Below are positions 50,182 to 60,963 of a DNA stretch of 64,000 nucleotides, piece after piece; position 1 is the stretch's first letter; each line of letters begins with the position of its first letter. Made by a program: the position numbers and the translations under genes. The notes beneath the pieces were generated by a model. The model was not told where the DNA came from, did no database searches, and saw nothing but the letters and a program-made list of their open reading frames with translations. The stretch covers positions 1 through 64,000 of the forward strand of contig PKDC01000047.1 in NCBI GenBank assembly GCA_002862435.1. Reading direction: 5' to 3'. The stretch comes from Pseudomonadota bacterium (GTDB lineage Bacteria > Pseudomonadota > Gammaproteobacteria > UBA5335).

Positions 50182-50402
50182 ATGAAGACTTCGAAGTTCA
50201 CCGAGACGCAGATCGTCTCGATCCTCAAGCAGTCTGACGCCGGCGTGCCGGTCAAGGATGTTTGTCGCCAAGCCGGCATCAGCGTGGCGACGTACTACCA
50301 GTGGAAGAGCAAGTACGGCGGGCTTGAAGCATCGGAGCTTCGCCGGGTGAAGGAGCTCGAGGCGGAAAACGCCAAGCTCAAGCGGATGTATGCCGAGCTG
50401 GC
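50182..50402 (+). pseudogene. IS3-family transposase orfA, 5' remnant
   Basis: The first 74 codons match IS407-group OrfA: MKTSKFTETQIVSILKQSDA, the helix-turn-helix VKDVCRQAGISVATYYQWKS, and the leucine-zipper start ELEAENAKLKRMYAELA. Homology stops at about 50402, where the usual LENRLLKD continuation and orfB should follow. AGGAGG lies upstream of the ATG, so the native left end is partly kept (from about 50130). The open frame continues into unrelated sequence and antisense guaA and has no meaning there. Confidence 0.88.
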
Positions 50403-50554
50403 TTGTCCTTACTTTTCTTTCGATACCACGAGAATAGAAGAATACGCAGCATGGTATCGGTGTCAATCACGGCATCACGTACCGACAGTACCAGATTTAA
50501 TACCATGCTCAAACGGTGCTTGGCGCTTCCTTCAGTTGCCAGGAAATGCCAGAC

Positions 50555-50588
50555 ATAAAAATAAAAAAGCCAGCAATTACGCTGGCTT
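50555..50588 (-). terminator. rho-independent terminator of guaBA
   Basis: AAGCCAGC (50567-50574) pairs with GCTGGCTT (50581-50588) around a 6-nt loop. The minus strand continues with a T-rich run TTTTATTTTTA. It lies about 47 bp after the guaA stop. Confidence 0.9.
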
Positions 50589-50634
50589 GGCGGCTTTTTA
50601 TGCCATCAGGTGCCTGACTGTGCCAGACGCGGGA

Positions 50635-52209
<1,575 letters not shown>

Positions 52210-52274
52210 GGCAGGGCTCCGAGGCAAGGGCGATGCCGGGAATCGCCCGCCCGGCGCTCAGGATGAAAAGCGGG

Positions 52275-53741
52275 TCAGCCCGGATCCACGCGATAGTTGG
52301 GGGGCTCTTTGGTGATCACGACGTCGTGGGCATGGCTTTCGCGCACCCCGGCCGACGTCACTTTGACGAAGCGCGGGCGGGTGCGCATCTGCGCCATGTC
52401 ATTGCATCCCGTATACCCCATGCTGGCGCGCAGGCCGCCCAGGAGCTGGTGTACGATCGCCAGCACGCTGCCCTTGTAGGGTACCCGGCCTTCGATCCCT
52501 TCGGGCACGAGTTTTTCCAGCTCGTCGGTGGTGTCCTGGAAGTAGCGGTCCTTGGAGCCCTGCTGCATGGCCGCCACTGATCCCATGCCCCGATAGGCCT
52601 TGTAGGAACGGCCTTGGTAGAGCTCGACCTCGCCGGGCGCCTCCTCCGTGCCGGCAAACATCCCGCCGATCATGACGCAATGGGCGCCGGCGGCAATGGC
52701 CTTGGCCAGGTCGCCGGAATAGCGGATGCCGCCATCGGCGATGACGGGCACGCCACTCTCGCGCAGCGCGGCCGCCACATTGGAAACGGCCGTGACCTGC
52801 GGCACGCCAACTCCGGCGATGATGCGCGTGGTGCAGATGGAACCAGGGCCGATGCCGACCTTGATCGCGTCCGCACCCGCCTCCACCAATGCCAGCGCCG
52901 CTTCCGCCGTGGCCACGTTGCCGGCGATCACCTGCAATGCCGAGTAACGCCGTTTCAGCAGCCGTACCCGCTCGATCACACCGCGGGAGTGACCGTGGGC
53001 GGTATCGACCACGATCACGTCCACACCCGCGTCCATCAGGGCCGCGACGCGCTCGTCACTCTCGGCACTGGTGCCCACCGCCGCGCCCACGCGCAAGCGC
53101 CCCTGGCTGTCCTTGCAGGCAATCGGAAAATCGCTGGCTTTCTGGATGTCCTTGACCGTGATCAGGCCGCGCAGTTGAAAGCGCTCATTGACCACCAATA
53201 CTTTTTCGATGCGGTGCTCGTGCAGCAGCTCGATGACCTGAGCCGTATCCGCCCCTTCCGGCACCGTCACCAGCCGCGCCTTGGGGGTCATGATGCTGGC
53301 GACCGGCTTGTCCAGTTCATCCTCGAAACGCAGGTCGCGACCGGTGACGATCCCCACCAGGTTCTCGCCGTCCACCACCGGCAACCCCGAGATGCCATGG
53401 GCGCGGGTGAGGGCCAACACTTCGCGGATGCTCTGGTCGGGCCGCACCGTGATCGGGTCCTTGATCACCCCGCTCTCGAACTTCTTCACCCGCGCGACTT
53501 CGGCGGCCTGGCGCTCGATGGACATGTTCTTGTGGACAATGCCGATGCCGCCTTCCTGGGCCAGGGCAATGGCCAGACGCGCCTCGGTCACCGTATCCAT
53601 GGCGGCGCTGAGCAGGGGAACGTTGAGTTCGATCTCGCGGGTCAGGGGGGTGCGCAAGCTGACTTCGCGCGGCAGGACTTCGGAATACTCCGGCAACAGG
53701 AGCACATCGTCGAAGGTCAGCGCTTCCTCGGTGAGTTTCAT
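52275..53741 (-). CDS. guaB: IMP dehydrogenase
   Basis: 488-residue NAD-dependent enzyme converting IMP to XMP, the rate-limiting guanine-nucleotide step. The N-terminus is [17 protein letters not shown]; two CBS domains occupy about 95-205; the catalytic loop is [20 protein letters not shown] with Cys near 305; the flap region is [18 protein letters not shown] near 385-402. It lies upstream of guaA in the usual guaBA operon. Confidence 0.98.
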   Translation of the reverse strand: MKLTEEALTFDDVLLLPEYSEVLPREVSLRTPLTREIELNVPLLSAAMDTVTEARLAIALAQEGGIGIVHKNMSIERQAAEVARVKKFESGVIKDPITVRPDQSIREVLALTRAHGISGLPVVDGENLVGIVTGRDLRFEDELDKPVASIMTPKARLVTVPEGADTAQVIELLHEHRIEKVLVVNERFQLRGLITVKDIQKASDFPIACKDSQGRLRVGAAVGTSAESDERVAALMDAGVDVIVVDTAHGHSRGVIERVRLLKRRYSALQVIAGNVATAEAALALVEAGADAIKVGIGPGSICTTRIIAGVGVPQVTAVSNVAAALRESGVPVIADGGIRYSGDLAKAIAAGAHCVMIGGMFAGTEEAPGEVELYQGRSYKAYRGMGSVAAMQQGSKDRYFQDTTDELEKLVPEGIEGRVPYKGSVLAIVHQLLGGLRASMGYTGCNDMAQMRTRPRFVKVTSAGVRESHAHDVVITKEPPNYRVDPG

Positions 53742-53816
53742 CCTAAGGACCCGCAGCAGCCAGAAAAAGGCTGTCGATTATAACGGCTGGACCGCAATGC
53801 GGTAAATCTGCCGGGC

Positions 53817-54578
53817 TCAACCCGCTGGCCCCGGCGTGACGGTTGCAGGACAGGTTTGCCCCGGACGGGTTGTCAGCAGCCGCTCGATGCGCAGCGCCGG
53901 CTGACCATGAGCCGTTCCCTGGCGGCGCGCCTCAACCCATTCCGCTTGGATGGCAACCCATAGGCCACCTTCGCTGTGGGCTTCCCGGACGGCCTGGGTT
54001 AACGCCGCAGTCTCACCGGCATCGCCCAGGATCGCAACCGATTGACCTGTCCCACACAGCGCCAAGCGTCCGGCCTTGGGATCGAAGATTCCTGTCACCC
54101 GCATCGATTCGGCAATCGGATCAATCTGGGCCGCCCGGCTCAGGGCATAGGCCATGTTGCCGGTGAGCAGCTCGCCCTCCCGGCCCAGTTGCACCAGCCT
54201 GGTGGAATCGGCCAGTTGATAGCTGCCGGTGCGGCCGTTTTCGCTGCGCAGTGTCAGCCGGCGTCCGTCCAGTTGCCAGCGCCCCAGTTCATGCATCACC
54301 ACGCCCGCCCCGCCATGGCTGGACTCATAGTGCTGGCGCAAACGATAGCTGCCGTCGCCCAGCAAGGTCAGGGTGCGGCGCATTCCGCCGCAGGCCTTGC
54401 AGGGCATCTCGCCGACAAAGGTCGCGGGCGGCACCAACGCCGCCTGGGCCTGAACATCGGGTGCCGGCATGGGCGGCGGGGGCGGCGGCGCGGGATGTTT
54501 TGCGGCGCAGGAAGCCATGCCCGCCCCAATAAGCAAGGCCATGGCGCCTCGCTTTATGTTGTGTGTCCATCGCCCCAT
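53817..54578 (-). CDS. NlpE N-terminal-domain lipoprotein
   Basis: 253-residue envelope lipoprotein. The lipobox is MASC (Cys about 24) after a hydrophobic signal, followed by a run of prolines. The NlpE-like domain carries a CxxC-type motif in FVGEMPCKACGGMRRTLTLL, seen in the copper/surface-sensing NlpE family, then a YRLRQHYESSH-type strand region. A META/HslJ-like C-terminal portion with LALCGTGQSVAI may follow. The ATG at 54578 was chosen because AAGGAG lies 9 nt upstream. Its function in envelope stress is inferred from the family. Confidence 0.75.
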   Translation of the reverse strand: MGRWTHNIKRGAMALLIGAGMASCAAKHPAPPPPPPMPAPDVQAQAALVPPATFVGEMPCKACGGMRRTLTLLGDGSYRLRQHYESSHGGAGVVMHELGRWQLDGRRLTLRSENGRTGSYQLADSTRLVQLGREGELLTGNMAYALSRAAQIDPIAESMRVTGIFDPKAGRLALCGTGQSVAILGDAGETAALTQAVREAHSEGGLWVAIQAEWVEARRQGTAHGQPALRIERLLTTRPGQTCPATVTPGPAG

Positions 54579-55126
54579 CTTGGCGTGCTCCTTCGATTCC
54601 ATCGCCACCGCAGAATTCATGATGCCCCGAAAGCCCGCAAACTGTCAGCCACCCAGCACAAGCAAGGCGGCAAGACAAAACGCCCGGGATTTACGGGGGC
54701 ATGAATTGCGGCGCTGAGCAGATGAAAAGACGTAAAGATACAGGACCCTTCAGGAATGCCGCAGGAATCGCGAGCGCGGACATCCGACACCCCAAATTCA
54801 AATGGATTGCTTCATCTGCCGAAATGACAAACATGCGTCTTTTCAGCCCGCTCGCTTAGCGACCACAGCGTCCAAGCGCAAGAATCAGGCGTCTATCTGC
54901 CCGATCCTGTCGGGCTCAACAAGGGGGCTTGGAGGCATGGAACCCTGGATTTGCGCTGCCACGCCGAGTAAGCCCGGGCTGAAGCGAGGCGAGCGTCCAA
55001 GCAATCATCAAGAGGCGCTGCGCGCGGCGGATGCGGAGAATATCGCGCCAGGGCTGAAATCAAGCAGCCGTTTGCGCAGCTCCCCTCCCGCCGCTAACAC
55101 GGGAGACGAGCTGCGCCATTCGAGGC
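54579..55126. other. 548-bp intergenic region with a long hairpin at its right end
   Basis: No gene is supportable here; a plus-strand open frame from 54802 has no family features. Near the right end GCGCAGCTC (55074-55082) pairs with GAGCTGCGC (55108-55116), with an inner CTCCCG/CGGGAG stem. It lies just past the stop of the HTH gene, so it may end that transcript, but no T-tract follows. Confidence 0.45.
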
Positions 55127-55468
55127 TCACTCGGCCTGGGTTTCTTCAGGCGTCGATGCGTCCCGCCGAGTCCGACGCGTGGTTCCCGCCGGACGCCCGC
55201 GCTGCGTCTGCAAATAGTTGCGCAGGGTGGGAACGCTCACGGCGATGTTTTCATCCTTGAGAATGTTGGCAATCATTTCCAGGGTATAGCCACGCTTTTG
55301 CATGGCCCGAATATCTTTGGAAAGCGCCTTGATCGCTTCCTGCTTGCTCAGCTCGGTGCTTTTTTTCTTTTCCTCAACTGCGGGCATGCTGCGCAGCTTT
55401 TCGGCCACGGACTCCAGTTGCTCCGGAGTATACTTGGCACGTTTCTGTCTCACTTGCTTCATCAACAT
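55127..55468 (-). CDS. small HTH-type DNA-binding protein resembling plasmid/mobile-element proteins
   Basis: 113-residue basic protein starting MLMKQVRQKRAKYTPEQLES. A lysine-rich coiled region (VEEKKKSTELSKQEAIKALS) precedes a helix-turn-helix-like unit, MQKRGYTLEMIANILKDENI then VSVPTLRNYLQ, and a basic tail. Similar short proteins occur on plasmids and integrative elements (TraK/MobC-like annotations), where they bind DNA. The ATG at 55468 has GAGAGGAA just upstream; ATG 55462 is an alternative. Base composition at its 5' side is more AT-rich than the surroundings. No mobile-element partner is adjacent. Confidence 0.65.
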   Translation of the reverse strand: MLMKQVRQKRAKYTPEQLESVAEKLRSMPAVEEKKKSTELSKQEAIKALSKDIRAMQKRGYTLEMIANILKDENIAVSVPTLRNYLQTQRGRPAGTTRRTRRDASTPEETQAE

Positions 55469-55798
55469 TTCCTCTCGTCCAACAAAACAAAGCACTTTAT
55501 TCAGATGGAAGATTATCTGGTTTTTATTGTAATGAGAAGCGGACATGGTTTGTATCAGTGAAAGGAAGCCGTCAATGGCGGAAACCTCTGGTCAGGTTTC
55601 CAATCCAGTACGCCTTGAAACGCCGAGGAGCACGTCACAGTTTCACGCTGCATTGCGACCATGAAAGCGCGTTCCATTCAGACTTGGCGCCGCCTCTCAA
55701 CCCCTGCCTTGCAGGCCATTCTCGCACTGCGGACGGCGCGCGCAGCACGGACTCAAATCATGGCTTGCCATGCGCTCCCGTTCTGCGATAGGGTTGAT
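55469..55798. other. 330-bp divergent region before the EPS regulators
   Basis: This gap separates the minus-strand HTH gene from the plus-strand MarR-type gene and must hold both promoters. I see no convincing hexamer pairs and no gene. It ends at the 15-bp palindrome at 55799. Confidence 0.35.
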
Positions 55799-55813
55799 GT
55801 TCAAGTCTTGAAC
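55799..55813. promoter_or_regulatory. perfect palindrome, candidate operator of the MarR-type regulator
   Basis: GTTCAAG-T-CTTGAAC is a perfect dyad ending 10 bp before the ATG of the EPS-associated MarR-family gene, overlapping its ribosome-binding region. MarR proteins bind dyads of this size, often at their own promoters. No second exact copy was noticed in the window. Confidence 0.5.
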
Positions 55814-55823
55814 GGAGCCGGCC

Positions 55824-56216
55824 ATGTCCCCCGAGGAAGTCCGTTACCGCCTGTTGCAGCGGCTGGCCCGCGATCCGGCCGTATCCCAGCGGGAGTTGGC
55901 CGTCGAGCTGGGCGTCAGCGTCGGCAAGATCAACTACTGCCTGCAAGCCCTGATCGAGAAAGGGCACGTCAAGTTCGACAACTTCCGACGTAACCCCGAC
56001 AAACGGCATTACGCCTACCTCCTCACCCCGACAGGTGTCGAAGCCAAGGCCTGGGCCACCGTGCAGTTCCTGCGCCGCAAGCGCGCCGAATACGAAACCA
56101 TCCGCGCCGAAATTGAAGCCCTGCAATCGGAGCTTGCCCAACAGGGTCCGCCCCCCGTTGTGGACGCAAATGCCGGCGCAAACGCCACCGAATCCGCCAT
56201 CGAGCGTGGCCCATGA
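55824..56216 (+). CDS. MarR-family EPS-associated transcriptional regulator
   Basis: 130-residue winged-helix protein. The helix-turn-helix is QRELAVELGVSVGKINYCLQ near 23-42 and the wing follows (KFDNFRRNPDKRHYAYLLTP). A helical tail (LRRKRAEYETIRAEIEALQS) likely dimerises. The plan matches regulators found beside exopolysaccharide loci in proteobacteria. Its stop overlaps the rfaH-like gene by ATGA, so the two regulators are made together. A perfect palindrome 10 bp upstream suggests autoregulation. Confidence 0.87.
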   Translation: MSPEEVRYRLLQRLARDPAVSQRELAVELGVSVGKINYCLQALIEKGHVKFDNFRRNPDKRHYAYLLTPTGVEAKAWATVQFLRRKRAEYETIRAEIEALQSELAQQGPPPVVDANAGANATESAIERGP

Positions 56217-56716
56217 GCCGCTGGTACGCGATTCACACCAAGCCGCGCCAGGAAGAAACGGCGCTGGCAAACCTTGAACGCCAGGGCTTTGATTGCCACC
56301 TGCCACGCGCGCGGGAACGACGTTTGCTGCGCCATCGCTATACCCTGGTCACGCTTCCCTTGTTCCCGCGCTACCTGTTCGCGCGCCTGGACCTGACCAC
56401 CCAGAACACGGCGCCCATCCGTTCCACCCAGGGCGTCGTCGGACTGGTGCGATTTGGATTGCACTTGCCGCCTTTACCAGACGGTTTCGTGGACATGCTG
56501 CTCGCGCGTGATCCAGATGCTGCGGGGCTGGCCTTGAACAACCCCGACTGGCGCCCCGGCGAGCGATTGCACATCATGGAAGGCCCCTTTGCCGGTCTTG
56601 AAGCCCTGTTCGCCGCCCGGGATGGCGCAGCGCGGGTGCTTGTCCTCATGGACTTGCTGGGTCAGGCCCAGCGCCTCAGCCTTCCCGAACACCAGTTGCG
56701 AAGCGCCAGCGCCTGA
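56213..56716 (+). CDS. rfaH: RfaH-like transcription antiterminator
   Basis: 167-residue NusG paralogue. The NGN domain starts MSRWYAIHTKPRQEETALAN, with RRLLRHRYTLVTLPLFPRYL and FARLDL typical of RfaH, and RSTQGVVGLVRFG near 65-77. The C-terminal part has a KOW-like GERLHIMEGPFAGLEALF. RfaH binds paused RNA polymerase at ops elements and suppresses termination in long polysaccharide operons. A candidate ops lies at 63254 ahead of the flippase gene. It is coupled to the MarR gene by a 4-nt overlap. Confidence 0.9.
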   Translation: MSRWYAIHTKPRQEETALANLERQGFDCHLPRARERRLLRHRYTLVTLPLFPRYLFARLDLTTQNTAPIRSTQGVVGLVRFGLHLPPLPDGFVDMLLARDPDAAGLALNNPDWRPGERLHIMEGPFAGLEALFAARDGAARVLVLMDLLGQAQRLSLPEHQLRSASA

Positions 56717-56857
56717 AGCCCGCTCATCAAAAAAACAGCGCATTTCCGGATCCGGCCGGGCAATCGCCAGCCGGCAGCCTGCCCACAGCGCTGCGCCCAC
56801 CCGTGGAGCAAGCTAAACTGGCACCCCGCAACCCCGTATTTCACGAGCTGAAATCGT

Positions 56858-57427
56858 ATGGCCCCCTGGATCCACACCAGCCTCGACCAACACCAGGCCG
56901 CCCTCGACGCCGTGCGTGAGATGGCGCCTGACATCGTGCGCGCGGCGGACCGGCTGACCGAGACCCTGCGCCGGGGCGGACGCGTATTCGCCTGTGGCAA
57001 TGGCGGATCGGCCGCCGATGCCCAGCATTTCGCCGCCGAACTCACCGGCCGCTTCGAGACCGAGCGCAAGGGCCTGCCCGGCATGGCCCTGACCACCGAT
57101 ACCTCGGCGCTCACCGCCATCGGCAACGACTACGGCTTCGAACAGATCTTCGCGCGCCAACTGCAAGCGCTTGCCGCTCCCGGCGACCTGCTTCTGGCGC
57201 TCAGCACCTCGGGCAACTCCCCGAACGTGCTCACGGCTGTCGAATACGCGCGCACCCACGACATCGCCAGCATCGGCCTGCTGGGCCGCGACGGCGGCGC
57301 ACTGGCCACGGCCGTCGATCTGGCGCTCATCGTGCCCAGCCCGCGCACCGCGCGCATCCAGGAAATGCACATCCTGATCCTGCATCTTTTGTGCGAGGCC
57401 ATCGACCATCCTGCTAGAAGGCCATGA
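56858..57427 (+). CDS. gmhA: sedoheptulose-7-phosphate isomerase (phosphoheptose isomerase)
   Basis: 189-residue SIS-domain isomerase for ADP-heptose synthesis. Landmarks are [20 protein letters not shown] near 44-63 with the catalytic Glu, [12 protein letters not shown] near 113-124, and [15 protein letters not shown] near 167-181 with the catalytic His. DiaA, a SIS-domain initiation factor, is the main alternative, but the catalytic residues and the polysaccharide context favour GmhA. It lies 141 bp after the rfaH gene. Confidence 0.9.
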   Translation: MAPWIHTSLDQHQAALDAVREMAPDIVRAADRLTETLRRGGRVFACGNGGSAADAQHFAAELTGRFETERKGLPGMALTTDTSALTAIGNDYGFEQIFARQLQALAAPGDLLLALSTSGNSPNVLTAVEYARTHDIASIGLLGRDGGALATAVDLALIVPSPRTARIQEMHILILHLLCEAIDHPARRP

Positions 57428-57587
57428 CACCCCGCGCCGTATTCCCAACAGATATGGCGCAAGGCCATCGGCTATTCGCCCTTTCCGATTGCGGTGCGTG
57501 CGGCGCGATAATCGACCCAAGCCCAGCCCACCGCAATGCGCCAGAATCGCGAGTCAGCCGTCCCCCAATGAACCTAATGATTGCCCC

Positions 57588-58481
57588 ATGAACAACCCCC
57601 CTGCCCGCAAGGGCATTCTCCTCGCCGGCGGTTCCGGCACCCGGCTTTATCCGCTCACCCTGGCGGTGAGCAAGCAGCTCATGCCGGTCTATGACAAACC
57701 GATGGTCTATTACCCCCTCACCACGCTGATGCTGGGGGGCGTCCGCGAGGTCCTGGTCATCACCACGCCGCGCGACAGCGACGCCTTCCGCAGCGTGCTG
57801 GGCGACGGTCGCCAATGGGGCATGCAAATCACCTACGCCGTCCAGCCCCAACCCGACGGCATCGCCCAGGCGCTGGTGATCGGCGAGGCGTTTCTGGCCG
57901 GCGCGCCCTGCGCACTGATCCTGGGCGACAACATTTTCTTTGGTCACGGCCTGCCCGAGCTGATGGCCGCAGCTGATGCGCGCCGCGAGGGCGCCACCGT
58001 ATTCGGCTACTGGGTGGCCGATCCCCAGCGCTATGGCGTGGTGGACTTCGATGCCGATGGCCACGCCCGGTCGATCGCGGAAAAACCGGATCAGCCACGT
58101 TCGAATTACGCCGTCACCGGACTTTATTTCTACGACGAGACTGCCAGCGCCCGCGCCCATGGGCTGTGTCCCTCGGCGCGCGGCGAGTTGGAAATCACCG
58201 ATCTCAACAACGCCTATCTCGCCGCCGGCCGGCTGCACGTGGAGCGCCTGGGCCGGGGCTACGCCTGGCTCGACACCGGCACCCACGATTCGCTCCTCGA
58301 TGCCGCCAACTTTGTGCAGGTGATGCAGGCGCGCCAGGGGCTGCAGATCGCCTGTCCCGAGGAGATCGCTTATCGCCAGGGCTGGATCGATACCGAAACG
58401 GTCTTGCGCCTGGCCGAGCCGCTGAAGAAAAATGGCTACGGCCGCTACCTGATCGATCTCGCGACCCAGGGAGAAACGTGA
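57588..58481 (+). CDS. rmlA: glucose-1-phosphate thymidylyltransferase
   Basis: 297-residue enzyme making dTDP-glucose, the first step of dTDP-L-rhamnose synthesis. Motifs are [20 protein letters not shown] near 8-27, [29 protein letters not shown] near 107-119, and [14 protein letters not shown] near 221. The ATG at 57588 gives family length; upstream codons are not conserved. The stop overlaps the rmlC start (TGATG). Confidence 0.97.
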   Translation: MNNPPARKGILLAGGSGTRLYPLTLAVSKQLMPVYDKPMVYYPLTTLMLGGVREVLVITTPRDSDAFRSVLGDGRQWGMQITYAVQPQPDGIAQALVIGEAFLAGAPCALILGDNIFFGHGLPELMAAADARREGATVFGYWVADPQRYGVVDFDADGHARSIAEKPDQPRSNYAVTGLYFYDETASARAHGLCPSARGELEITDLNNAYLAAGRLHVERLGRGYAWLDTGTHDSLLDAANFVQVMQARQGLQIACPEEIAYRQGWIDTETVLRLAEPLKKNGYGRYLIDLATQGET

Positions 58482-59050
58482 TGAACGTGTGCCAAACCGC
58501 CCTGCCCGGCGTATTGCTCATCGAGCCGATCGTGCATGGCGACGCACGGGGATTTTTCGTCGAAAGCTTCCGCGAAAACGTGCTGGCCGAGCACGGCATC
58601 ACCGGCCCGTTCGTGCAGGACAATCATTCCCGCTCGAGGCGCGGCGTGCTGCGAGGGCTGCATTACCAGCACGAACACCCCCAAGGCAAGCTGGTTCGCG
58701 TCGCCCGTGGCCGGGTGCTGGATGTGGCCGTGGACATCCGGCGCGGCTCGCCGCACTTCGGCCGCTCGCTCGCCCTGGAGCTGGACGACGTCCACCATCG
58801 CCAACTCTACATCCCGCCCGGCTTCGCCCACGGCTTTCTGGTGCTGTCGGAGGTGGCCGATTTCATCTATCGCTGCACCGACTATTACCATCCGGCGAGC
58901 GAGGGGGGCATCCGCTGGGACGATCCCGCGCTCGACATCCCCTGGCCCGCGCTCGACAGCCCGCCCCAGGTCTCGGACAAGGACACGCGCCTGCCGCGTC
59001 TCGCCGACATCCCGGTCGACCGGCTGCCCGTCTATCCGGGGGCGGCGTGA
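58481..59050 (+). CDS. rmlC: dTDP-4-dehydrorhamnose 3,5-epimerase
   Basis: 189-residue cupin epimerase, third step of dTDP-L-rhamnose synthesis. Catalytic His is in GVLRGLHYQ near 55-63; KLVRVARGRVLDVAVDIR and YIPPGFAHGFLVLSE follow, with the catalytic Tyr region DFIYRCTDYYHP near 132-143. It overlaps rmlA by 1 nt and the GTG of rmlD by 4 nt. Confidence 0.97.
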   Translation: MNVCQTALPGVLLIEPIVHGDARGFFVESFRENVLAEHGITGPFVQDNHSRSRRGVLRGLHYQHEHPQGKLVRVARGRVLDVAVDIRRGSPHFGRSLALELDDVHHRQLYIPPGFAHGFLVLSEVADFIYRCTDYYHPASEGGIRWDDPALDIPWPALDSPPQVSDKDTRLPRLADIPVDRLPVYPGAA

Positions 59051-59931
59051 GCATTCTCGTCACCGGCGCCGGCGGCCAACTGGGCCGCGAGCTGGCCCAG
59101 CGCCTGCCCGCTGCCGAGGCGGTCTGTCTGCCCCGCGCCGCGCTGGACCTTGCCGACGCGTCAATCGTCCGCGCCACGCTCGCCCGCCTACGCCCGCAGG
59201 TGGTGATCAACGCCGCCGCCTATACCGCCGTCGACCGCGCCGAAACCGAGCGCGATCTCGCCTTCGCAGCCAATGCCGAAGCGCCGGGCGTGCTCGCCCG
59301 CGCCTGTGCAGAAGCCGGCGCCGCGCTGCTGCATGTGTCGACCGATTATGTGTTCAACGGCCAGAGCCCCCACCCCTGGCGGGAGGACGACCCGACGGGA
59401 CCGATCAACGTCTACGGCGCGAGCAAGCTGGCCGGCGAACAGGCAATCCGGAGCGCCCTGCCACGGCACATCATCGTCCGCACGGCCTGGGTGTTCGGCG
59501 CCCACGGCGCCAATTTCGTGCGCACCGTGCTGCGCCTGGCGCGCGAGCGCGGCGCCCTGCGCATCGTGGCCGACCAGACCGGCAGCCCCACCTGGGCCGG
59601 GCATCTCGCCGAGACGCTGATCCACCTCGCCCGGCGCATCGCAAGCGGCGAAACGCTGGCCTGGGAGATCTATCACTATGCCGGCGCGCCGGCGTCGAGC
59701 TGGCATGCGTTTGCCGAGGCCATCGTTCGCGAAGCCCACGCGCAAGGATTGCTGCCCGCCGCCGTGCCCGTCGAACCCATCGCCAGCGCCGCCTACCCCA
59801 CGCCCGCCCGGCGACCCGCGTGGTCGGTGCTGGACGGCACGCGCATGGCCGAGACCTTTGGCCTCGCCCCACCGGATTGGCGCATCGGTCTCGCCCAGAC
59901 GCTCGCCGCCTGTAAAGCCGAGACACCCTGA
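59047..59931 (+). CDS. rmlD: dTDP-4-dehydrorhamnose reductase
   Basis: 294-residue short-chain reductase producing dTDP-L-rhamnose. The nucleotide motif is ILVTGAGGQLGRELAQ near 3-18; AAAYTAVDRAE near 58-68; HVSTDYVFNG near 95; catalytic YGASKLAGE near 122-130. The GTG start at 59047 overlaps the rmlC stop by GTGA. The next rml gene, rmlB, is 1.1 kb further on, after a toxin-antitoxin pair. Confidence 0.96.
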   Translation: MSILVTGAGGQLGRELAQRLPAAEAVCLPRAALDLADASIVRATLARLRPQVVINAAAYTAVDRAETERDLAFAANAEAPGVLARACAEAGAALLHVSTDYVFNGQSPHPWREDDPTGPINVYGASKLAGEQAIRSALPRHIIVRTAWVFGAHGANFVRTVLRLARERGALRIVADQTGSPTWAGHLAETLIHLARRIASGETLAWEIYHYAGAPASSWHAFAEAIVREAHAQGLLPAAVPVEPIASAAYPTPARRPAWSVLDGTRMAETFGLAPPDWRIGLAQTLAACKAETP

Positions 59932-60163
59932 CGCCCGGACTGCACAACCGGAATGGGCTGCCGGCCGGATGGATAGCCGCGTCGGCCGCGCCTCCCCGCA
60001 AGGACGCAGAAGAAAGTCGTAGGCGCGGCGTCGATTGGGCGGTGTTCCAGATCCGTCATCAAAAGACGAAACACCTCCGCGCCGCCGTGGCGAGCCCTGC
60101 GCAGCAATCGCTTACGGGATAAACTGGCAACACCCTAACTGGCGAGAATCGCGGGTAAAACCC

Positions 60164-60463
60164 ATGCGCCTGACCGATGAACAACGCCGAGCCATCGTCG
60201 AGGAAACCGCCCGGATCTTCGGGCCGGATGCGCGCGTGCGCCTGTTCGGCTCACGGGTGCACGACAAGGCGCGCGGCGGAGACATCGACCTGCACATCGA
60301 AGCCGCCGGCGGTTCCGCCGAGCTGCTGGAACGCGAGCTGAAACTCTACGCTCGCCTGATCCGCCGGCTCGGGGACCGCCGCATCGACATCGTTGTGCAT
60401 CGGCACGGAGAATCCCCGCGCCCCATCGACGAACAGGCCCGGCAAACAGGGATCATGCTGTGA
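60164..60463 (+). CDS. mntA: MntA-type nucleotidyltransferase antitoxin
   Basis: 99-residue minimal nucleotidyltransferase. The active-site motif is LFGSRVHDKARGGDIDLHIE, with Gly29-Ser30 and Asp40/Asp42. MntA antitoxins adenylylate a tyrosine in the HepT toxin. The ATG at 60164 gives the family length; upstream codons are not family-like. Its stop overlaps the GTG start of the HEPN gene (GTGA). The pair is inserted between rmlD and rmlB on the same strand. Confidence 0.88.
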   Translation: MRLTDEQRRAIVEETARIFGPDARVRLFGSRVHDKARGGDIDLHIEAAGGSAELLERELKLYARLIRRLGDRRIDIVVHRHGESPRPIDEQARQTGIML

Positions 60464-60963
60464 CCGCACTTGCCCCCGAACAACAGCGGCTGGCTCGCCT
60501 GTTCCAACTCGTCGAACGGGAAGACGTCCACTTGCAGACCGTGCGTGGCCGCCTGCTGGGCGCTGACTGCGCCGTGGACGCCAACCGGGTCCGCGTGCTC
60601 CTCAGCGAGGATAGCGGCATCGATCGGCTGGAATCCTTCGGCGCCAGATTCGCCCGCATGCAGGACACGGTGATCGACAAACTGATCCCCGCCTTGTTGC
60701 ATGTCGCCGGCGAGCCCGTCATGGCGGCAATCGACAACCTGGACCGTATGGAGCGCCTGGGGCTGGTGTCGTCCGCCGAGGCCTGGCTTGAAATGCCCCG
60801 CCTGCGCAACCGACTGGTCCACGAGTATATCGACCAGCCCAGCGACCTTGCCGCCGCCCTCGAACGGGCCTGTCGCTTCACGGAAGACATGCACACCGAC
60901 CATGTGCTGATCCAGCGCTATGCCCTCACCCATCTGGGTGTGGCGCCTGCGCCGCCGGAATGA
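60460..60963 (+). CDS. hepT: HepT-type HEPN toxin
   Basis: 167-residue helical HEPN-domain protein. The RX4HXY ribonuclease motif is RNRLVHEY at Arg116, His121 and Tyr123, where Tyr123 is the expected target of MntA. The start is GTG at 60460, overlapping the antitoxin gene by 4 nt. HepT cleaves RNA or tRNA ends when not modified. It is followed by rmlB after 99 bp. Confidence 0.88.
   Translation: MTALAPEQQRLARLFQLVEREDVHLQTVRGRLLGADCAVDANRVRVLLSEDSGIDRLESFGARFARMQDTVIDKLIPALLHVAGEPVMAAIDNLDRMERLGLVSSAEAWLEMPRLRNRLVHEYIDQPSDLAAALERACRFTEDMHTDHVLIQRYALTHLGVAPAPPE

Noticed and set aside
40389-50402. A single IS3 element interrupted by the glucan synthase gene
   Set aside because: The orfB 3' end lies to the left and the orfA 5' end to the right on the same strand, the reverse of what one interrupted copy would show.
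54802-55260. 152-codon plus-strand open frame
   Set aside because: No recognisable motif, and it runs antisense into the HTH gene at 55127.
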